Assembly (NCBI GenBank): GCA_022614805.1
Contig: JAKEHY010000019.1
Location: forward strand, 43,918 to 107,917
DNA from: Candidatus Zixiibacteriota bacterium
Lineage (GTDB): Bacteria; Zixibacteria; MSB-5A5; DSPP01
Direction of reading: 5' to 3'
Length of the DNA: 64,000 nt
Made by a program: the position numbers and the translations under genes. Positions 53,529-60,817 of this stretch are shown piece by piece. Below the pieces are notes generated by a model. That model did no database searches. It saw only the letters and a program-made list of their open reading frames with translations, and was not told the DNA's origin. Numbering within the stretch: position 1 is the first letter of the stretch; every line of letters begins with the position of its first letter.

Positions 53529-54311
53529 TTAAACCGACCAGGTAAAATCGAGAAGCTCTTTTTCCGAGCACTTCCCGACGCTGCAGCAAAGCATACCGTC
53601 CCAGACCCAGAAAACCATCCGCACCCCTTCATGCTCGGCAAGGACATATTCCCTGCCTTCGTACAAGTATTTTTCCCCCTCGGGCAAAGACTCTTCTATC
53701 TCCTTGCAAATTAAAAGTGAGAGGGGGTTACCGTTTGCCCCGGCCAGATACAGACAGGCGGTCGGCCGGCCGTTCCAGCTGGCTGCGTGGAAGGCCTTCA
53801 GACGGGAGGCAATGTTTTTTAGGTGGTTAAGTTCCGGGTCGAAACCCAATTGGGCGGCCAGAACGGCGTTGACGGAATCGAGGGAGATGCCCGGCGGCAG
53901 AATGCGGTTCCCCACAGTAAGGTGATTCTGATGCTCGGCGGCCGCCTGGAGAACCAAGGGGTTATCGGAAGAGGTCAAATCCGGCAGACCGAAGGCGAAA
54001 AACAAAACCACGGCGGCCGCCGCCGTTGCCACACCCCCCCATAGCCAGAGGCGCTTGGCCCTCGAGGTTTCCACCGGCGGCCGGGAAGCAATCTGGGCCA
54101 GTTCGGCCAGAATCCGCACCTTCAGTTTTTCGGCCTGGGGCGAGGCGGCCATCCGCTGGCGCACCAATTCTTTAATTTTGAATTCCACATCGAAGGCGTC
54201 GAAGCAGTGTCCGCAGATTTTGAGGTGGGCTTCCACTTCCGCCATCGTCTGGCCATCCAGTTCCCGGTCGACGTATTCGTACAGGTATTGCGCGGCTTTA
54301 CTGCAGTCCAT
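53529..54311 (-). CDS. Membrane anti-sigma factor with zinc finger
   Basis: This 260-residue protein has C3, H29, C33, C36 (HLKICGHC), the ZAS zinc-finger pattern used by RsrA-type anti-sigma factors. One membrane helix lies at about residues 88-107 (LWGGVATAAAAVVLFFAFGL). The periplasmic part carries two Cys pairs near the end (MLCCSVGKC) that could sense redox or metal. It is coupled to the upstream sigma gene by TAATG. Its stop is not followed by another close gene. Confidence 0.87.
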   Translation of the reverse strand: MDCSKAAQYLYEYVDRELDGQTMAEVEAHLKICGHCFDAFDVEFKIKELVRQRMAASPQAEKLKVRILAELAQIASRPPVETSRAKRLWLWGGVATAAAAVVLFFAFGLPDLTSSDNPLVLQAAAEHQNHLTVGNRILPPGISLDSVNAVLAAQLGFDPELNHLKNIASRLKAFHAASWNGRPTACLYLAGANGNPLSLLICKEIEESLPEGEKYLYEGREYVLAEHEGVRMVFWVWDGMLCCSVGKCSEKELLDFTWSV

Positions 54312-54886
54312 TACTCGCTTTTTTCCTTTGCAAACCCCGACTTCTTGGCGAATTCCCAGAGCATTTTTTGCAACAGCTTGCGGCCCCGGTGCAGCCGGGA
54401 CTTTACGGTTCCCAATTCGATGCCCAAAATTTCCGCCACTTCCTGATAGGAAAAACCTTCCACAAAATTCAGCAATACCACCATCTTAAACTCTTCCGGC
54501 AGGCGGTCCAAAGCCCGCTGGACTTCGTCGCCGTATAATTTATCAAACAGCTCCTTCTCCGGATTGGTTCCATTTTTTTGGGCCTCGCCGGCGAGCTTGC
54601 TGTAGAGGGAGAACTCCTCGATGTCGTCAAAGGAGGTTTCCTCCGGGCGCTTGGCTTTGTCCCGGTAGGAGTTGATGAACAAGTTGGTCATTATTTTGAA
54701 AAGCCAGGCGCGGATGTTGGTCCCCCGTTCAAAGCGGTCGAAGAAGCGGTAGGCCTTAAGGTAGGTTTCCTGCACCAAATCTTCCGCATCGGAGGAATTG
54801 CGGGTCATTCGCGCGGCCGTGCGCAACAGCGCATCGGCGTGCGGCATTGCCAGTTGCTCGAATTCCTTGTGGTCTTGACCGGCCAT
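54311..54886 (-). CDS. ECF-type RNA polymerase sigma factor (SigR/RpoE-like)
   Basis: This 191-residue protein has region 2 motifs 'DAEDLVQETYLKAYRFFDRF' and 'NIRAWLFKIMTNLFINSYRD', and region 4 'LPEEFKMVVLLNFVEGFSYQ', 'LGIELGTVKSRLHRGRKLL'. The sequence resembles the SigR-type group that pairs with zinc anti-sigma factors sensing thiol stress, and such a partner lies immediately downstream. Its own promoter should lie in the 123-bp spacer to 55010. Confidence 0.92.
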   Translation of the reverse strand: MAGQDHKEFEQLAMPHADALLRTAARMTRNSSDAEDLVQETYLKAYRFFDRFERGTNIRAWLFKIMTNLFINSYRDKAKRPEETSFDDIEEFSLYSKLAGEAQKNGTNPEKELFDKLYGDEVQRALDRLPEEFKMVVLLNFVEGFSYQEVAEILGIELGTVKSRLHRGRKLLQKMLWEFAKKSGFAKEKSE

Positions 54887-55009
54887 AACCGTTCGGCGGA
54901 AAGGTAGGCTGTCACGGGAGAAAAGTAAAGCAGCGGGGCGGGCCGCCCGCCGCCCAACCGACGCGCGGCGTGAAACTTTCCTTCAAAAAACCCATATCTT
55001 CCGTGAAGG

Positions 55010-55375
55010 ATGAAACCGGCCGAATTCGAACAGGTCGTCAAAGAGGCGCTCGTCCGGCTGCCGCAAAAACTGCGGAGGAAAATCGAGAACGTGCAAATCG
55101 TGGTCCGAAATGCGCGCCGGCCAAAACGGCGCCCGGGCGCCCCCGACGAACGGGAGCTCTATGGACTGTACACGGGAACGCCCCTTCCCCACCGCCGGGA
55201 CGACGAGCCGGCACGGCTGCCGGACACGGTTATCCTTTTCAAAAACACCATCGAAAAGGACTTTGAGAAAGACCGGGCCGGAATGATACGATGCATACAA
55301 GAGACGGTGCTCCACGAGTTGGGGCACTATTTTGGGTTTGACGACGAAGACCTGGAGAAGTTGGGGATTGGGTGA
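55010..55375 (+). CDS. Small zincin-like metallopeptidase (PF06262-type)
   Basis: This 121-residue protein ends with HELGHYFGFDDEDLEKLG, the HExxH zinc motif with the 'GHxFGFDDED' continuation of a small predicted metallopeptidase family (PF06262 group). Length is as usual for these. It is probably cytoplasmic. It diverges from the ECF sigma gene across 123 bp, so the spacer should hold two promoters. A possible lipoprotein gene follows. Confidence 0.82.
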   Translation: MKPAEFEQVVKEALVRLPQKLRRKIENVQIVVRNARRPKRRPGAPDERELYGLYTGTPLPHRRDDEPARLPDTVILFKNTIEKDFEKDRAGMIRCIQETVLHELGHYFGFDDEDLEKLGIG

Positions 55376-55501
55376 CTGGTGGGCAGACGCACCGGTTTGC
55401 CCCTTCGCTGTGGGGGTCGATTGAGCTATATTCGCCCCTATGCGGCTTTGTCCCAAACGCAAGCAACGGTTCGCAAACAAAAGCCGGTGGATGGGAAGCA
55501 A

Positions 55502-56053
55502 ATGAAAATCGTTTCGGTTTTGCTCCTTTGCCTGCTGGTCAGCTGCGGGCGTTCCGGGAGGGTGCGGATGAGCGGCGAAGAGAGCCACTTTGTCCGGGAG
55601 GGAAAACCGGAGAGGCAGCAGGAATGGCTCCTCCAGGAGGCGGTCGCCAGTTCCAAGCAAGCGGCAAGCTTTCGGCTGAAAAACGAGCGGAAAAGAGAGC
55701 CGGATGTCGAGTTCAGGTATTACCTGGACGAGTTGGGCCAGGCCCGGGCGTACGAAATTTGGGCAGTGGGCGGGAAGAGACAAAAATGGTACGTGTTCGA
55801 GACCCCCTGGCCTTTTCCCCGGGAACGGTTCGAGCGGGACTGGGTCTTTCGGCACTTTGCGTCCGAACTGAACCTGCCAGCCGACTCCGCCACCCTTGTG
55901 CTCCCTTATCTGGGACCGGCCGACCCCTACCGGCTGCCGGCCTGGCACATCTGGTCGGACGGTGGGGAGTGGTATTTGTTCATCGATTCCGGCTACCTGA
56001 TGCACCGCGAAAGAATCCTGCAGGAAAAAACGGGGCAGCCCGAAGAGAGGTAA
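55502..56053 (+). CDS. Putative lipoprotein, unknown function
   Basis: This 183-residue protein is counted from ATG 55502 (GGGAAG upstream), where the signal peptide MKIVSVLLLCLLVSCGRSG begins; the frame opens much earlier without a signal. The lipobox is LVSC with Cys at about residue 15. The mature part has an acidic and basic linker, then an aromatic segment 'WYVFETPWPFPRERFERDW' and 'WHIWSDGGEWYLFIDSGYL', suggesting one compact beta-rich domain. No family is recognised. Confidence 0.68.
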   Translation: MKIVSVLLLCLLVSCGRSGRVRMSGEESHFVREGKPERQQEWLLQEAVASSKQAASFRLKNERKREPDVEFRYYLDELGQARAYEIWAVGGKRQKWYVFETPWPFPRERFERDWVFRHFASELNLPADSATLVLPYLGPADPYRLPAWHIWSDGGEWYLFIDSGYLMHRERILQEKTGQPEER

Positions 56054-56129
56054 AACCGTTAAACCGAAAAAAACCATGCAGAAATATTGAAAGATTCACA
56101 CCGCCCATCAAAGACCAACCGAGGGAAAT

Positions 56130-57041
56130 ATGAGAACGATAGCGTGCGCACTGACGGTTTTTTTGTGGTTTCCTCCCGCTAATACGATGGCCGAACGGCA
56201 GTCCTCGTTTGAAAAAGAAATCCAGCAGTACGCCAAAGAATTCGGCGGCCGGGTGGGGGTGGCCGCCAAATCGATGGCAACCGGCGAAAGCATACTGATT
56301 AACGCCGACACGCTTTTCCCGACTGCCAGCGTAATCAAATTGCCCGTTTTGGTGGAATTGTTTTACCAATTTCACGGGGGGAAGCTTTCACCCGGTCAAC
56401 CGATTGCCCTCTTGGACAGCGTAAAGAAGCCCGGCTCCGGCATTTTGCAATTTCTTCACGGCGGCCAGACCCTTCAACTCATCGATATCGCCACTTTGAT
56501 GATTATTTTGAGCGACAACACGGCAACCAACTACGTCATCGACCAATTGGGCAACCAGCACGATGAAAAACTTGAGGCCGTGAACAACCGGATGCGCTCT
56601 TTAGGCTTGAAGAATACCAAGCTGCTCAACAAACTTTATTCCTTTGCCACCAAGAAGAAAACGGAAGAAGCCCAGCGGTTTGGAATCGGGGTGAGTTGCC
56701 CAAAGGATATGATGGTGCTGTTGGAAAAAATTGTTCGCGGTGACATCATCAGCAAGTCTTCGTCTGATTCCATCATCGCGATTATGCGCAAACAGCAGGA
56801 CTTTCAGCAAGCTGCGCGGCTTTTGCCGTTTGCCGAAGACACGACCCTCTGGATTGCCAACAAAACCGGCTCGTTGGACGACCGGAAAATAGACGCGGGC
56901 ATTGTATCTTCGTCCAGGGGAACGTACGTCTTTGCCATATTTTGCGATAATTCCCAGGACTTGGGAGAGCATCTGGATAACAAGGCCACTTTGGCCGTGG
57001 CCAAAATTTCCCGGCTTTTGTATGACCACTTTATTAGATAG
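56130..57041 (+). CDS. Class A beta-lactamase-fold serine hydrolase
   Basis: This 303-residue protein has a signal peptide (about 1-21). The active-site SxxK is S67-V-I-K70, the SDN loop is at 128-130 and the KTG triad is at 245-247 (ANKTGSLDD). Spacing matches class A beta-lactamases. The canonical omega-loop ExxLN is not evident: the region around residues 170-190 reads 'KKTEEAQRFGIGVSC'. Hydrolysis of beta-lactams is thus uncertain and a housekeeping peptidase or esterase is possible. It is a single gene, with GAGGGAAAT before the ATG. Confidence 0.85.
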   Translation: MRTIACALTVFLWFPPANTMAERQSSFEKEIQQYAKEFGGRVGVAAKSMATGESILINADTLFPTASVIKLPVLVELFYQFHGGKLSPGQPIALLDSVKKPGSGILQFLHGGQTLQLIDIATLMIILSDNTATNYVIDQLGNQHDEKLEAVNNRMRSLGLKNTKLLNKLYSFATKKKTEEAQRFGIGVSCPKDMMVLLEKIVRGDIISKSSSDSIIAIMRKQQDFQQAARLLPFAEDTTLWIANKTGSLDDRKIDAGIVSSSRGTYVFAIFCDNSQDLGEHLDNKATLAVAKISRLLYDHFIR

Positions 57042-57138
57042 GAGTCCGAGTGGCCGCCAAAGCCTGTCAACCGCTCCTAAAATTCCATTTTCACCAATTG
57101 GTCATAACACCCGGACAAAAGAAATAGTTCGTTCAATC

Positions 57139-57166
57139 TTGACAGGCAAAGAGAGTTGCCTATTTT
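57139..57166 (+). promoter_or_regulatory. Candidate promoter with a GGCAA/TTGCC dyad in the spacer
   Basis: TTGACA (57139-57144) and TATTTT (57161-57166) are separated by 16 nt. The spacer contains GGCAA (57145-57149) and TTGCC (57156-57160), an inverted repeat in a position where a regulator could bind. It would start a transcript with a leader of about 180 nt before the gene at 57353. No known riboswitch fold was recognised in that leader. The rest of the 57042-57352 gap shows nothing clear. Confidence 0.4.
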
Positions 57167-57352
57167 ACCGGCAGTTATATAAAAGCATTCCCGGAAGTAC
57201 GGTTTCGAGGGGGAACCCGCAGAAGGGAGAGAGCATCTTTTTATTTAGAAAGGAGGTGCTAAACTTTAACGGTCCCATAGAAAGCCCTTAGGGGGTGTAT
57301 GCCTTTTGTGTCCAAACAGAGAGGCATCACAAAGCAAAAAGGAGGATTAAAA

Positions 57353-57793
57353 ATGAAATCGAGAGCCTTAGCCATATTGGCCGTAGTTGCGGTCGGTCTT
57401 GTGTTTCTAACATACCCTTTCAAAAATGCTCAGGCCGAACCTGGAACGGTTGTTAGCATAAGCGGCAACGTCACTTTGGCTGAAGGGTTCACGCTCCAAG
57501 TTGGAGCTACCGCTTCGGGGCCGTCGAACGCCCTGGTTGGACAGGGATTCGATTCCCCATTTCGCGGCAATCCTACGGCTACCACCCCTCCCGGATACTG
57601 CCGATTTCCTTTAACCGGCTCGGCGAGCGGAAATGTGGTCAGCTTAAGCGGGAACGTCAGTTTTTCGAACGACCCGTCCAACCTTGGGGTGGCGGTGAGC
57701 ATAACGGCTGATGCCTCAACCAGTGCAATAACCTTTGTTTTCGGGCCGTTCACTCTGACGGACACCGGCTCCGTGGTTATAGCCCACGAATAG
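57353..57793 (+). CDS. Small secreted protein, unknown function
   Basis: This 146-residue protein is counted from ATG 57353, with AGGAGG 10 nt upstream; the longer frame has a poor start. It has a signal peptide (about 1-28, ending NAQAEPG). The mature part is Gly/Ser/Thr/Val-rich with repeated 'VVS(I/L)SGNV(T/S)' strands at two places and a single Cys (GYCRF). This looks like a small beta-sandwich or fibre-forming protein. A strong bidirectional terminator follows. Confidence 0.72.
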   Translation: MKSRALAILAVVAVGLVFLTYPFKNAQAEPGTVVSISGNVTLAEGFTLQVGATASGPSNALVGQGFDSPFRGNPTATTPPGYCRFPLTGSASGNVVSLSGNVSFSNDPSNLGVAVSITADASTSAITFVFGPFTLTDTGSVVIAHE

Positions 57794-57836
57794 ATTGTGA
57801 ATGGGCCTCATCGGATGGGGCCAGCCTGTTTGAAAT

Positions 57837-57866
57837 AAAAAGCCCCCGAGATTTCGGGGGCTTTTT
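57837..57866. terminator. Bidirectional rho-independent terminator
   Basis: AAAAAGCCCCCGA (57837-57849) pairs with TCGGGGGCTTTTT (57854-57866), with loop GATT. It is A-rich on the left and T-rich on the right, so it can end transcription from both strands. It sits between the convergent genes ending at 57793 (+) and 57882 (-). Confidence 0.9.
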
Positions 57867-57881
57867 CACTTTTACGAAAAA

Positions 57882-58268
57882 CTACTTCACTTCCTCAACC
57901 GACTCCACGGCGATAGACGGACTTCCGCCAAAGTTGGAAACTTTGCCGGTTACCTTCACCTGCTTGTTCACCAACGGCGTAAGCAAATCGCGGTGCTTAC
58001 TGGACATCATCTGGCTCGAGACGGCCACGTACAGCTTCTTGTCCTTGGTTAAAATGCCAATCGGCAGACCATTTTTCAAACAGGTCTCCGCGCATTCCTG
58101 ATGGTCGCCGCCCAGCATCGTCCCTTTGGACTTCGAGCAACACTCGTAGTCCACCACTTGACCTGTGATGGTTTTCAGCGGCTCCTCCTTCTTGCCTTTT
58201 TCCTGGGCCCAAACGAGACCAAAAAGCGCTATGGAGAGCGCCAGGATCGTCACTGCTACCTTTTTCAT
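57882..58268 (-). CDS. Small exported Cys-containing protein, unknown function
   Basis: This 128-residue protein has a signal peptide (about 1-21, ending VWAQE). The mature part has 'VVDYECCSKSKGTMLGGDHQ', 'ECAETCLKNGLPIGIL' and a C-terminal 'LVNKQVKVTGKVSNFGG' strand pair like an OB-type fold. Four cysteines lie close together and could bind metal. AAGGAGG precedes the ATG. It is the last gene of the metal-stress run before the terminator, so a role in metal binding is plausible but not shown. Confidence 0.75.
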   Translation of the reverse strand: MKKVAVTILALSIALFGLVWAQEKGKKEEPLKTITGQVVDYECCSKSKGTMLGGDHQECAETCLKNGLPIGILTKDKKLYVAVSSQMMSSKHRDLLTPLVNKQVKVTGKVSNFGGSPSIAVESVEEVK

Positions 58269-58349
58269 TCAATCACCTCCTTCGTTGTGTCAAAGATTCA
58301 ACGTTGATTTTTTTGCGCTATCTCAAATAAAAGAACTAAATGCAGATAT

Positions 58350-58811
58350 TTAGGCCATGCGTGGCTGGGCGACTGGTTGCGTACCGTAAATAAGACCAAG
58401 TATGGCTCCATAGATTATGTGGCCCATCAAACTGCCGAACACGGTTATAAACGGCTGCAGGGTTTTGCTGGCAAAGAATCCGGCACCCATTATCGGCATC
58501 ACCATTGCCTGCGCCAGAAACCAGAGGATTAGACCCCACAGGATACCTTTTACAACGGGAGCACCCGGAAAACGGCTGTAAAGCAGGAAGGCAAAAATTA
58601 GGGGAAAGATGACCGTTCCATTCACAAAATGAATCAACATACCCATAAGCCAAGACCCACTCATTGCTGCGGGCATCCCTCCTCCCAGCATTCCGCCAAG
58701 CATCGATGCAATGTCCATTTTGGGCATCCCCATCATCGGGGCGATGTACATCAGCATCGTCATCGCCAGCGTGGCGACGAATCCTGCCAATAAAGCTTTT
58801 TTGAAACTCAC
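58350..58811 (-). CDS. Small four-helix membrane protein (DUF6789/DUF2938-like)
   Basis: This 153-residue protein starts at GTG 58811 with AAGGAGG upstream. It has four membrane helices, is Met-rich and contains repeated 'MLGGMLGGGMP' and 'GTVIFPLIFAFLLYSRF'. The pattern resembles DUF6789-type integral membrane proteins of unknown role. It lies within the metal-stress gene run with a similar strong ribosome binding site. Met-rich helices could contact copper or mercury, but no specific ligand motif is evident. Confidence 0.75.
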   Translation of the reverse strand: MSFKKALLAGFVATLAMTMLMYIAPMMGMPKMDIASMLGGMLGGGMPAAMSGSWLMGMLIHFVNGTVIFPLIFAFLLYSRFPGAPVVKGILWGLILWFLAQAMVMPIMGAGFFASKTLQPFITVFGSLMGHIIYGAILGLIYGTQPVAQPRMA

Positions 58812-58937
58812 AAAACCTCCTTCTCCGTTACCTTGTTGTGCATTCTTTCCTTCGAATCCTTGTTGCTTAAAACCACATCGGCCAATTTCCTGTTCCCTGA
58901 TTTTGAAAAATCTTTTGAGGCCTTCGGCGCGGCAGCG

Positions 58938-59093
58938 TTATTTTTTCCTTCCGCAGCATTCCTCAAACTTTTCGCCGGAACCGCACGGGCAGAGACTGCC
59001 GGATGTCGGAATCTTCTTTTCGGTCTTTTTTCCGCAGTATTCTCCGTAGGAATGTCCCGAACCACAGGTACAGGTATCGTTACTATGTGGCAT
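58938..59093 (-). CDS. 51-residue double SEC-C-motif zinc-binding protein
   Basis: This small gene starts at ATG 59093, after AAGGAGGTGAGGG. It encodes two SEC-C-like motifs: CTCGSGHSYGEYCG near the N-terminus and CPCGSGEKFEECCG near the C-terminus. In other proteins the SEC-C motif (CxC...C(C/H)) binds zinc, as in SecA and YchJ. Two motifs in one mini-protein with almost nothing else suggest a free-standing zinc- or thiol-metal chaperone. It is short enough to be missed by gene callers. It belongs to the minus-strand metal-stress run. Confidence 0.82.
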   Translation of the reverse strand: MPHSNDTCTCGSGHSYGEYCGKKTEKKIPTSGSLCPCGSGEKFEECCGRKK

Positions 59094-59141
59094 ATTCCCT
59101 CACCTCCTTCAACGTTTGATAAAATGTATTTGTCGAGAAAC

Positions 59142-59531
59142 TTACTCACTTGCCGGAACGGTGCAGCAACTGGGATCAGGCGAAGGACCCTGGTGCTCAA
59201 CCAATTCCTCATAAGCGGCCAGGGCCTTGAGTGCCCATTCTTCGCCGGGGCAGCCCTGCATAGTCATCGCCACGTTGAGGAACTCGACCAGTTCCTCTTT
59301 GGTGGCGCCCGACTTTCCGGCCCATTCCACATAGGCCCGGATGCAGGGTTCGCAGCGGATGGCGACCGAAATCGCGGCAGCGGTCAAGAGTTTGTATTTG
59401 CCCAAAACTTTGCCGTCCGCATATGCCGCCTGACGCATCCGCACGATGCCGGAGGTCACTTGCGGAGACAGCTTGCGCAATTCGGCGTTGATGTCTTTGG
59501 TGCTTTCTCTGGATGTCAAAGTTAAAGCCAT
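59142..59531 (-). CDS. AhpD-like carboxymuconolactone decarboxylase-family protein
   Basis: This 129-residue protein has the AhpD-like core 'AAAISVAIRCEPCIRAYVEW' with a CxxC at C60/C63 and 'SGATKEELVEFLNVAMTM'. The His that follows CxxC in AhpD (CxxCxxxH) is absent here. Such proteins act as thiol peroxidase partners or general redox proteins. AGGAGG precedes the ATG. Its place between merTP and SEC-C genes fits thiol protection under metal stress. The C-terminus has CC and may also bind metal. Confidence 0.86.
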   Translation of the reverse strand: MALTLTSRESTKDINAELRKLSPQVTSGIVRMRQAAYADGKVLGKYKLLTAAAISVAIRCEPCIRAYVEWAGKSGATKEELVEFLNVAMTMQGCPGEEWALKALAAYEELVEHQGPSPDPSCCTVPASE

Positions 59532-59542
59532 TTAATCCTCCT

Positions 59543-60139
59543 TTAATTTGTTTTCTCTGGTTTGGAGACGACCTTGTATCCCGACTTCTCCACGGCTAAC
59601 TTCAATCGATTCTTTTCGACCGAATCCGAAACCTTTACCACTGCTTTGCCTTCCTCCCAATTAACCTCTGCATCCACCACGCCGGGAACGCCGACAAGGG
59701 CGTTCTTCACATTCTGGGCGCACCCTTCGCAGGTCATCCCGGATATTCCCAATTCCACGGTTTGTGAAGCTTGAGTCGCTTGAATCACGGGGGCTTTGGT
59801 AGCGCCGATGCCCAGAGCCGGTCCCCACTGGGGATAAAAAGCCAGTGCAACGGCAAAAACTGCCACTGTCCAGAGAGTGATTTTCTGGGTCCTGCCCGCA
59901 GTTTTGACCTTGCAAGTTCCATCTTCGCAAGCAACCTCTCTTTTACGGTAGGTTAAAAAGAAAGCCAGCCCCAAAAAACCAAAGGTGACCATCATAAACA
60001 ACGGCCGCCACTTTTCCAGCGCGACGGCGAAGCCGAAGCTGCCGAAACCCAATAGCGAAAAAACCAAAGGCCCGATACAGCAAGCCGAAGCCACCAGTCC
60101 CGATAGTATTGAACCGCCTTTAATCCATCCTGTACGCAT
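59543..60139 (-). CDS. merTP: MerT-HMA fusion mercuric transport protein (MerTP)
   Basis: This 198-residue protein has three membrane helices as in MerT. Helix 1 has the Cys pair C20-C21 (ASACCIGPLV), and the loop after helix 2 has C71 and C76 (CEDGTC). A heavy-metal-associated domain follows with GMTCEGC (C137, C140) in place of a separate periplasmic MerP. In classical mer operons MerT moves Hg(II) inward for reduction by MerA. No merA lies in the window, so uptake for reduction cannot be confirmed; copper or another soft metal is possible. AGGAGG precedes the ATG. Confidence 0.87.
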   Translation of the reverse strand: MRTGWIKGGSILSGLVASACCIGPLVFSLLGFGSFGFAVALEKWRPLFMMVTFGFLGLAFFLTYRKREVACEDGTCKVKTAGRTQKITLWTVAVFAVALAFYPQWGPALGIGATKAPVIQATQASQTVELGISGMTCEGCAQNVKNALVGVPGVVDAEVNWEEGKAVVKVSDSVEKNRLKLAVEKSGYKVVSKPEKTN

Positions 60140-60163
60140 ATCTCATCCTCCTAAAAAATGTGG

Positions 60164-60475
60164 TTAACTTCTTAAAACTTGAGCTAAAGCCCGTTTCAAA
60201 CTGGTCAAGGCCTGGTTGGCCTTGCCCTTTTGGGCACTTTCCAAAACGCAGGTTTCCATATGCCCTTCCAGAAGCTGAAGGGTTACCTCGTCCAAAGCCC
60301 GCTTTACGGCCGCCAGTTGAACCAGCATCGCATCGCAGTCCTCGTGCCTTAAAAGCATTCCGCGAACCCCTTCCACGTGGCCGCGGATGCGGGCCAGCCG
60401 GTCGGAGAGTTCTTTCTCGGTGTCCGGAGTCAAATAGACCGAGGAATCACACTTAATTATCTCCTTTGTTTTCAT
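60164..60475 (-). CDS. csoR: CsoR/RcnR-family metal-sensing repressor
   Basis: This 103-residue protein is counted from ATG 60475, with AAGGAGAAG just before; a longer frame starts 33 nt upstream without a better site. The metal ligands C47, H72 and C76 have exactly the C-x24-H-x3-C spacing of the Cu(I) sensor CsoR. Helices match the four-helix DUF156 fold ('RIRGHVEGVRGML'). It should repress from a palindromic site and let go on metal binding. The palindrome ATCCCCC-N3-GGGGGAT at 60527-60543 lies in its own upstream region. merTP follows after 24 nt. Confidence 0.9.
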   Translation of the reverse strand: MKTKEIIKCDSSVYLTPDTEKELSDRLARIRGHVEGVRGMLLRHEDCDAMLVQLAAVKRALDEVTLQLLEGHMETCVLESAQKGKANQALTSLKRALAQVLRS

Positions 60476-60526
60476 CTCTTCTCCTTCTTCAAAGCCGCTT
60501 GTGACCATTTACATACCGTATAACAT

Positions 60527-60543
60527 ATCCCCCCCAGGGGGAT
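60527..60543. promoter_or_regulatory. Candidate CsoR operator upstream of csoR
   Basis: ATCCCCC-CCA-GGGGGAT is a 7-bp inverted repeat with a 3-nt centre, 52 nt before the csoR start. It has the C-tract/G-tract form typical of CsoR-family operators, and a 'TATGTTATAC' stretch follows on the minus strand as a possible -10 region. A site of the same design lies at 60818-60836. Confidence 0.65.
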
Positions 60544-60570
60544 GTTCCCGAAAATAAAAAATCTTTTGGT

Positions 60571-60804
60571 CTATCCGGCCAAAAGACTTTCCAGTTTTTT
60601 AACGTCAAACCCCACCACTGCTTCCCCGTCAATAATAGTCACTGGCGTGGAGTAGTAACCCAACTTTTGCAATTCTTCCATTGCCTTCTCATCCTCGGCC
60701 ACATTTCGCTCGGTGTAGGCAATACCTTTCTTCGAAAGAAACTCTTTCGCTTTCGTGCAGAAGATTCAACCGGGCTGGCTGTAAACAGTTACCGCTTTCG
60801 GCAT
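60571..60804 (-). CDS. Glutaredoxin-like selenoprotein (UGA-encoded selenocysteine at first redox position)
   Basis: ATG 60804 follows GAGGAGGAAAG. The frame reads 'MPKAVTVYSQPG', then UGA (60766-60768), then 'IFCTKAKEFLSKKGIAYTER', and on to TAG at 60571. With UGA as selenocysteine (U) it gives 77 residues. The active site is PG-U13-I-F-C16, where glutaredoxin and NrdH-like proteins have C-x-x-C. The rest matches the fold: 'TPVTIIDGEAVVGFD' with the cis-Pro TP and a final helix 'KKLESLLAG'. A SECIS-like hairpin lies 17 nt after the UGA. Neighbours handle soft metals. A sequence error changing TGC/TGT to TGA is the main alternative. Confidence 0.8.
60733..60749 (-). promoter_or_regulatory. 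Candidate bacterial SECIS element
   Basis: On the mRNA, CGAAAGA pairs with UCUUUCG around a GUU loop: a perfect 7-bp stem that begins 16 nt after the UGA, with 23 nt between the UGA and the loop. Loop size, distance and a G at the first loop position agree with the published bacterial SECIS consensus. Since it lies within coding sequence, part of the pairing could be chance. Confidence 0.6.
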
Positions 60805-60817
60805 CTTTCCTCCTCAT

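Noticed and set aside
55439..55504. 21-codon mini-frame overlapping the start of the lipoprotein gene at 55502
   Set aside because: It is basic and short, lacks a ribosome binding site, and has no feature of a leader peptide.
57042..57352. Riboswitch in the leader of the small secreted protein (c-di-GMP or SAM class)
   Set aside because: Conserved core motifs of these classes, such as the GCAAAGCC-type loop of GEMM, are not present.
58808..59212. 134-codon minus-strand frame over the SEC-C gene
   Set aside because: It has no good start site, and its frame differs from the double SEC-C gene, which has a strong ribosome binding site and clear motifs.
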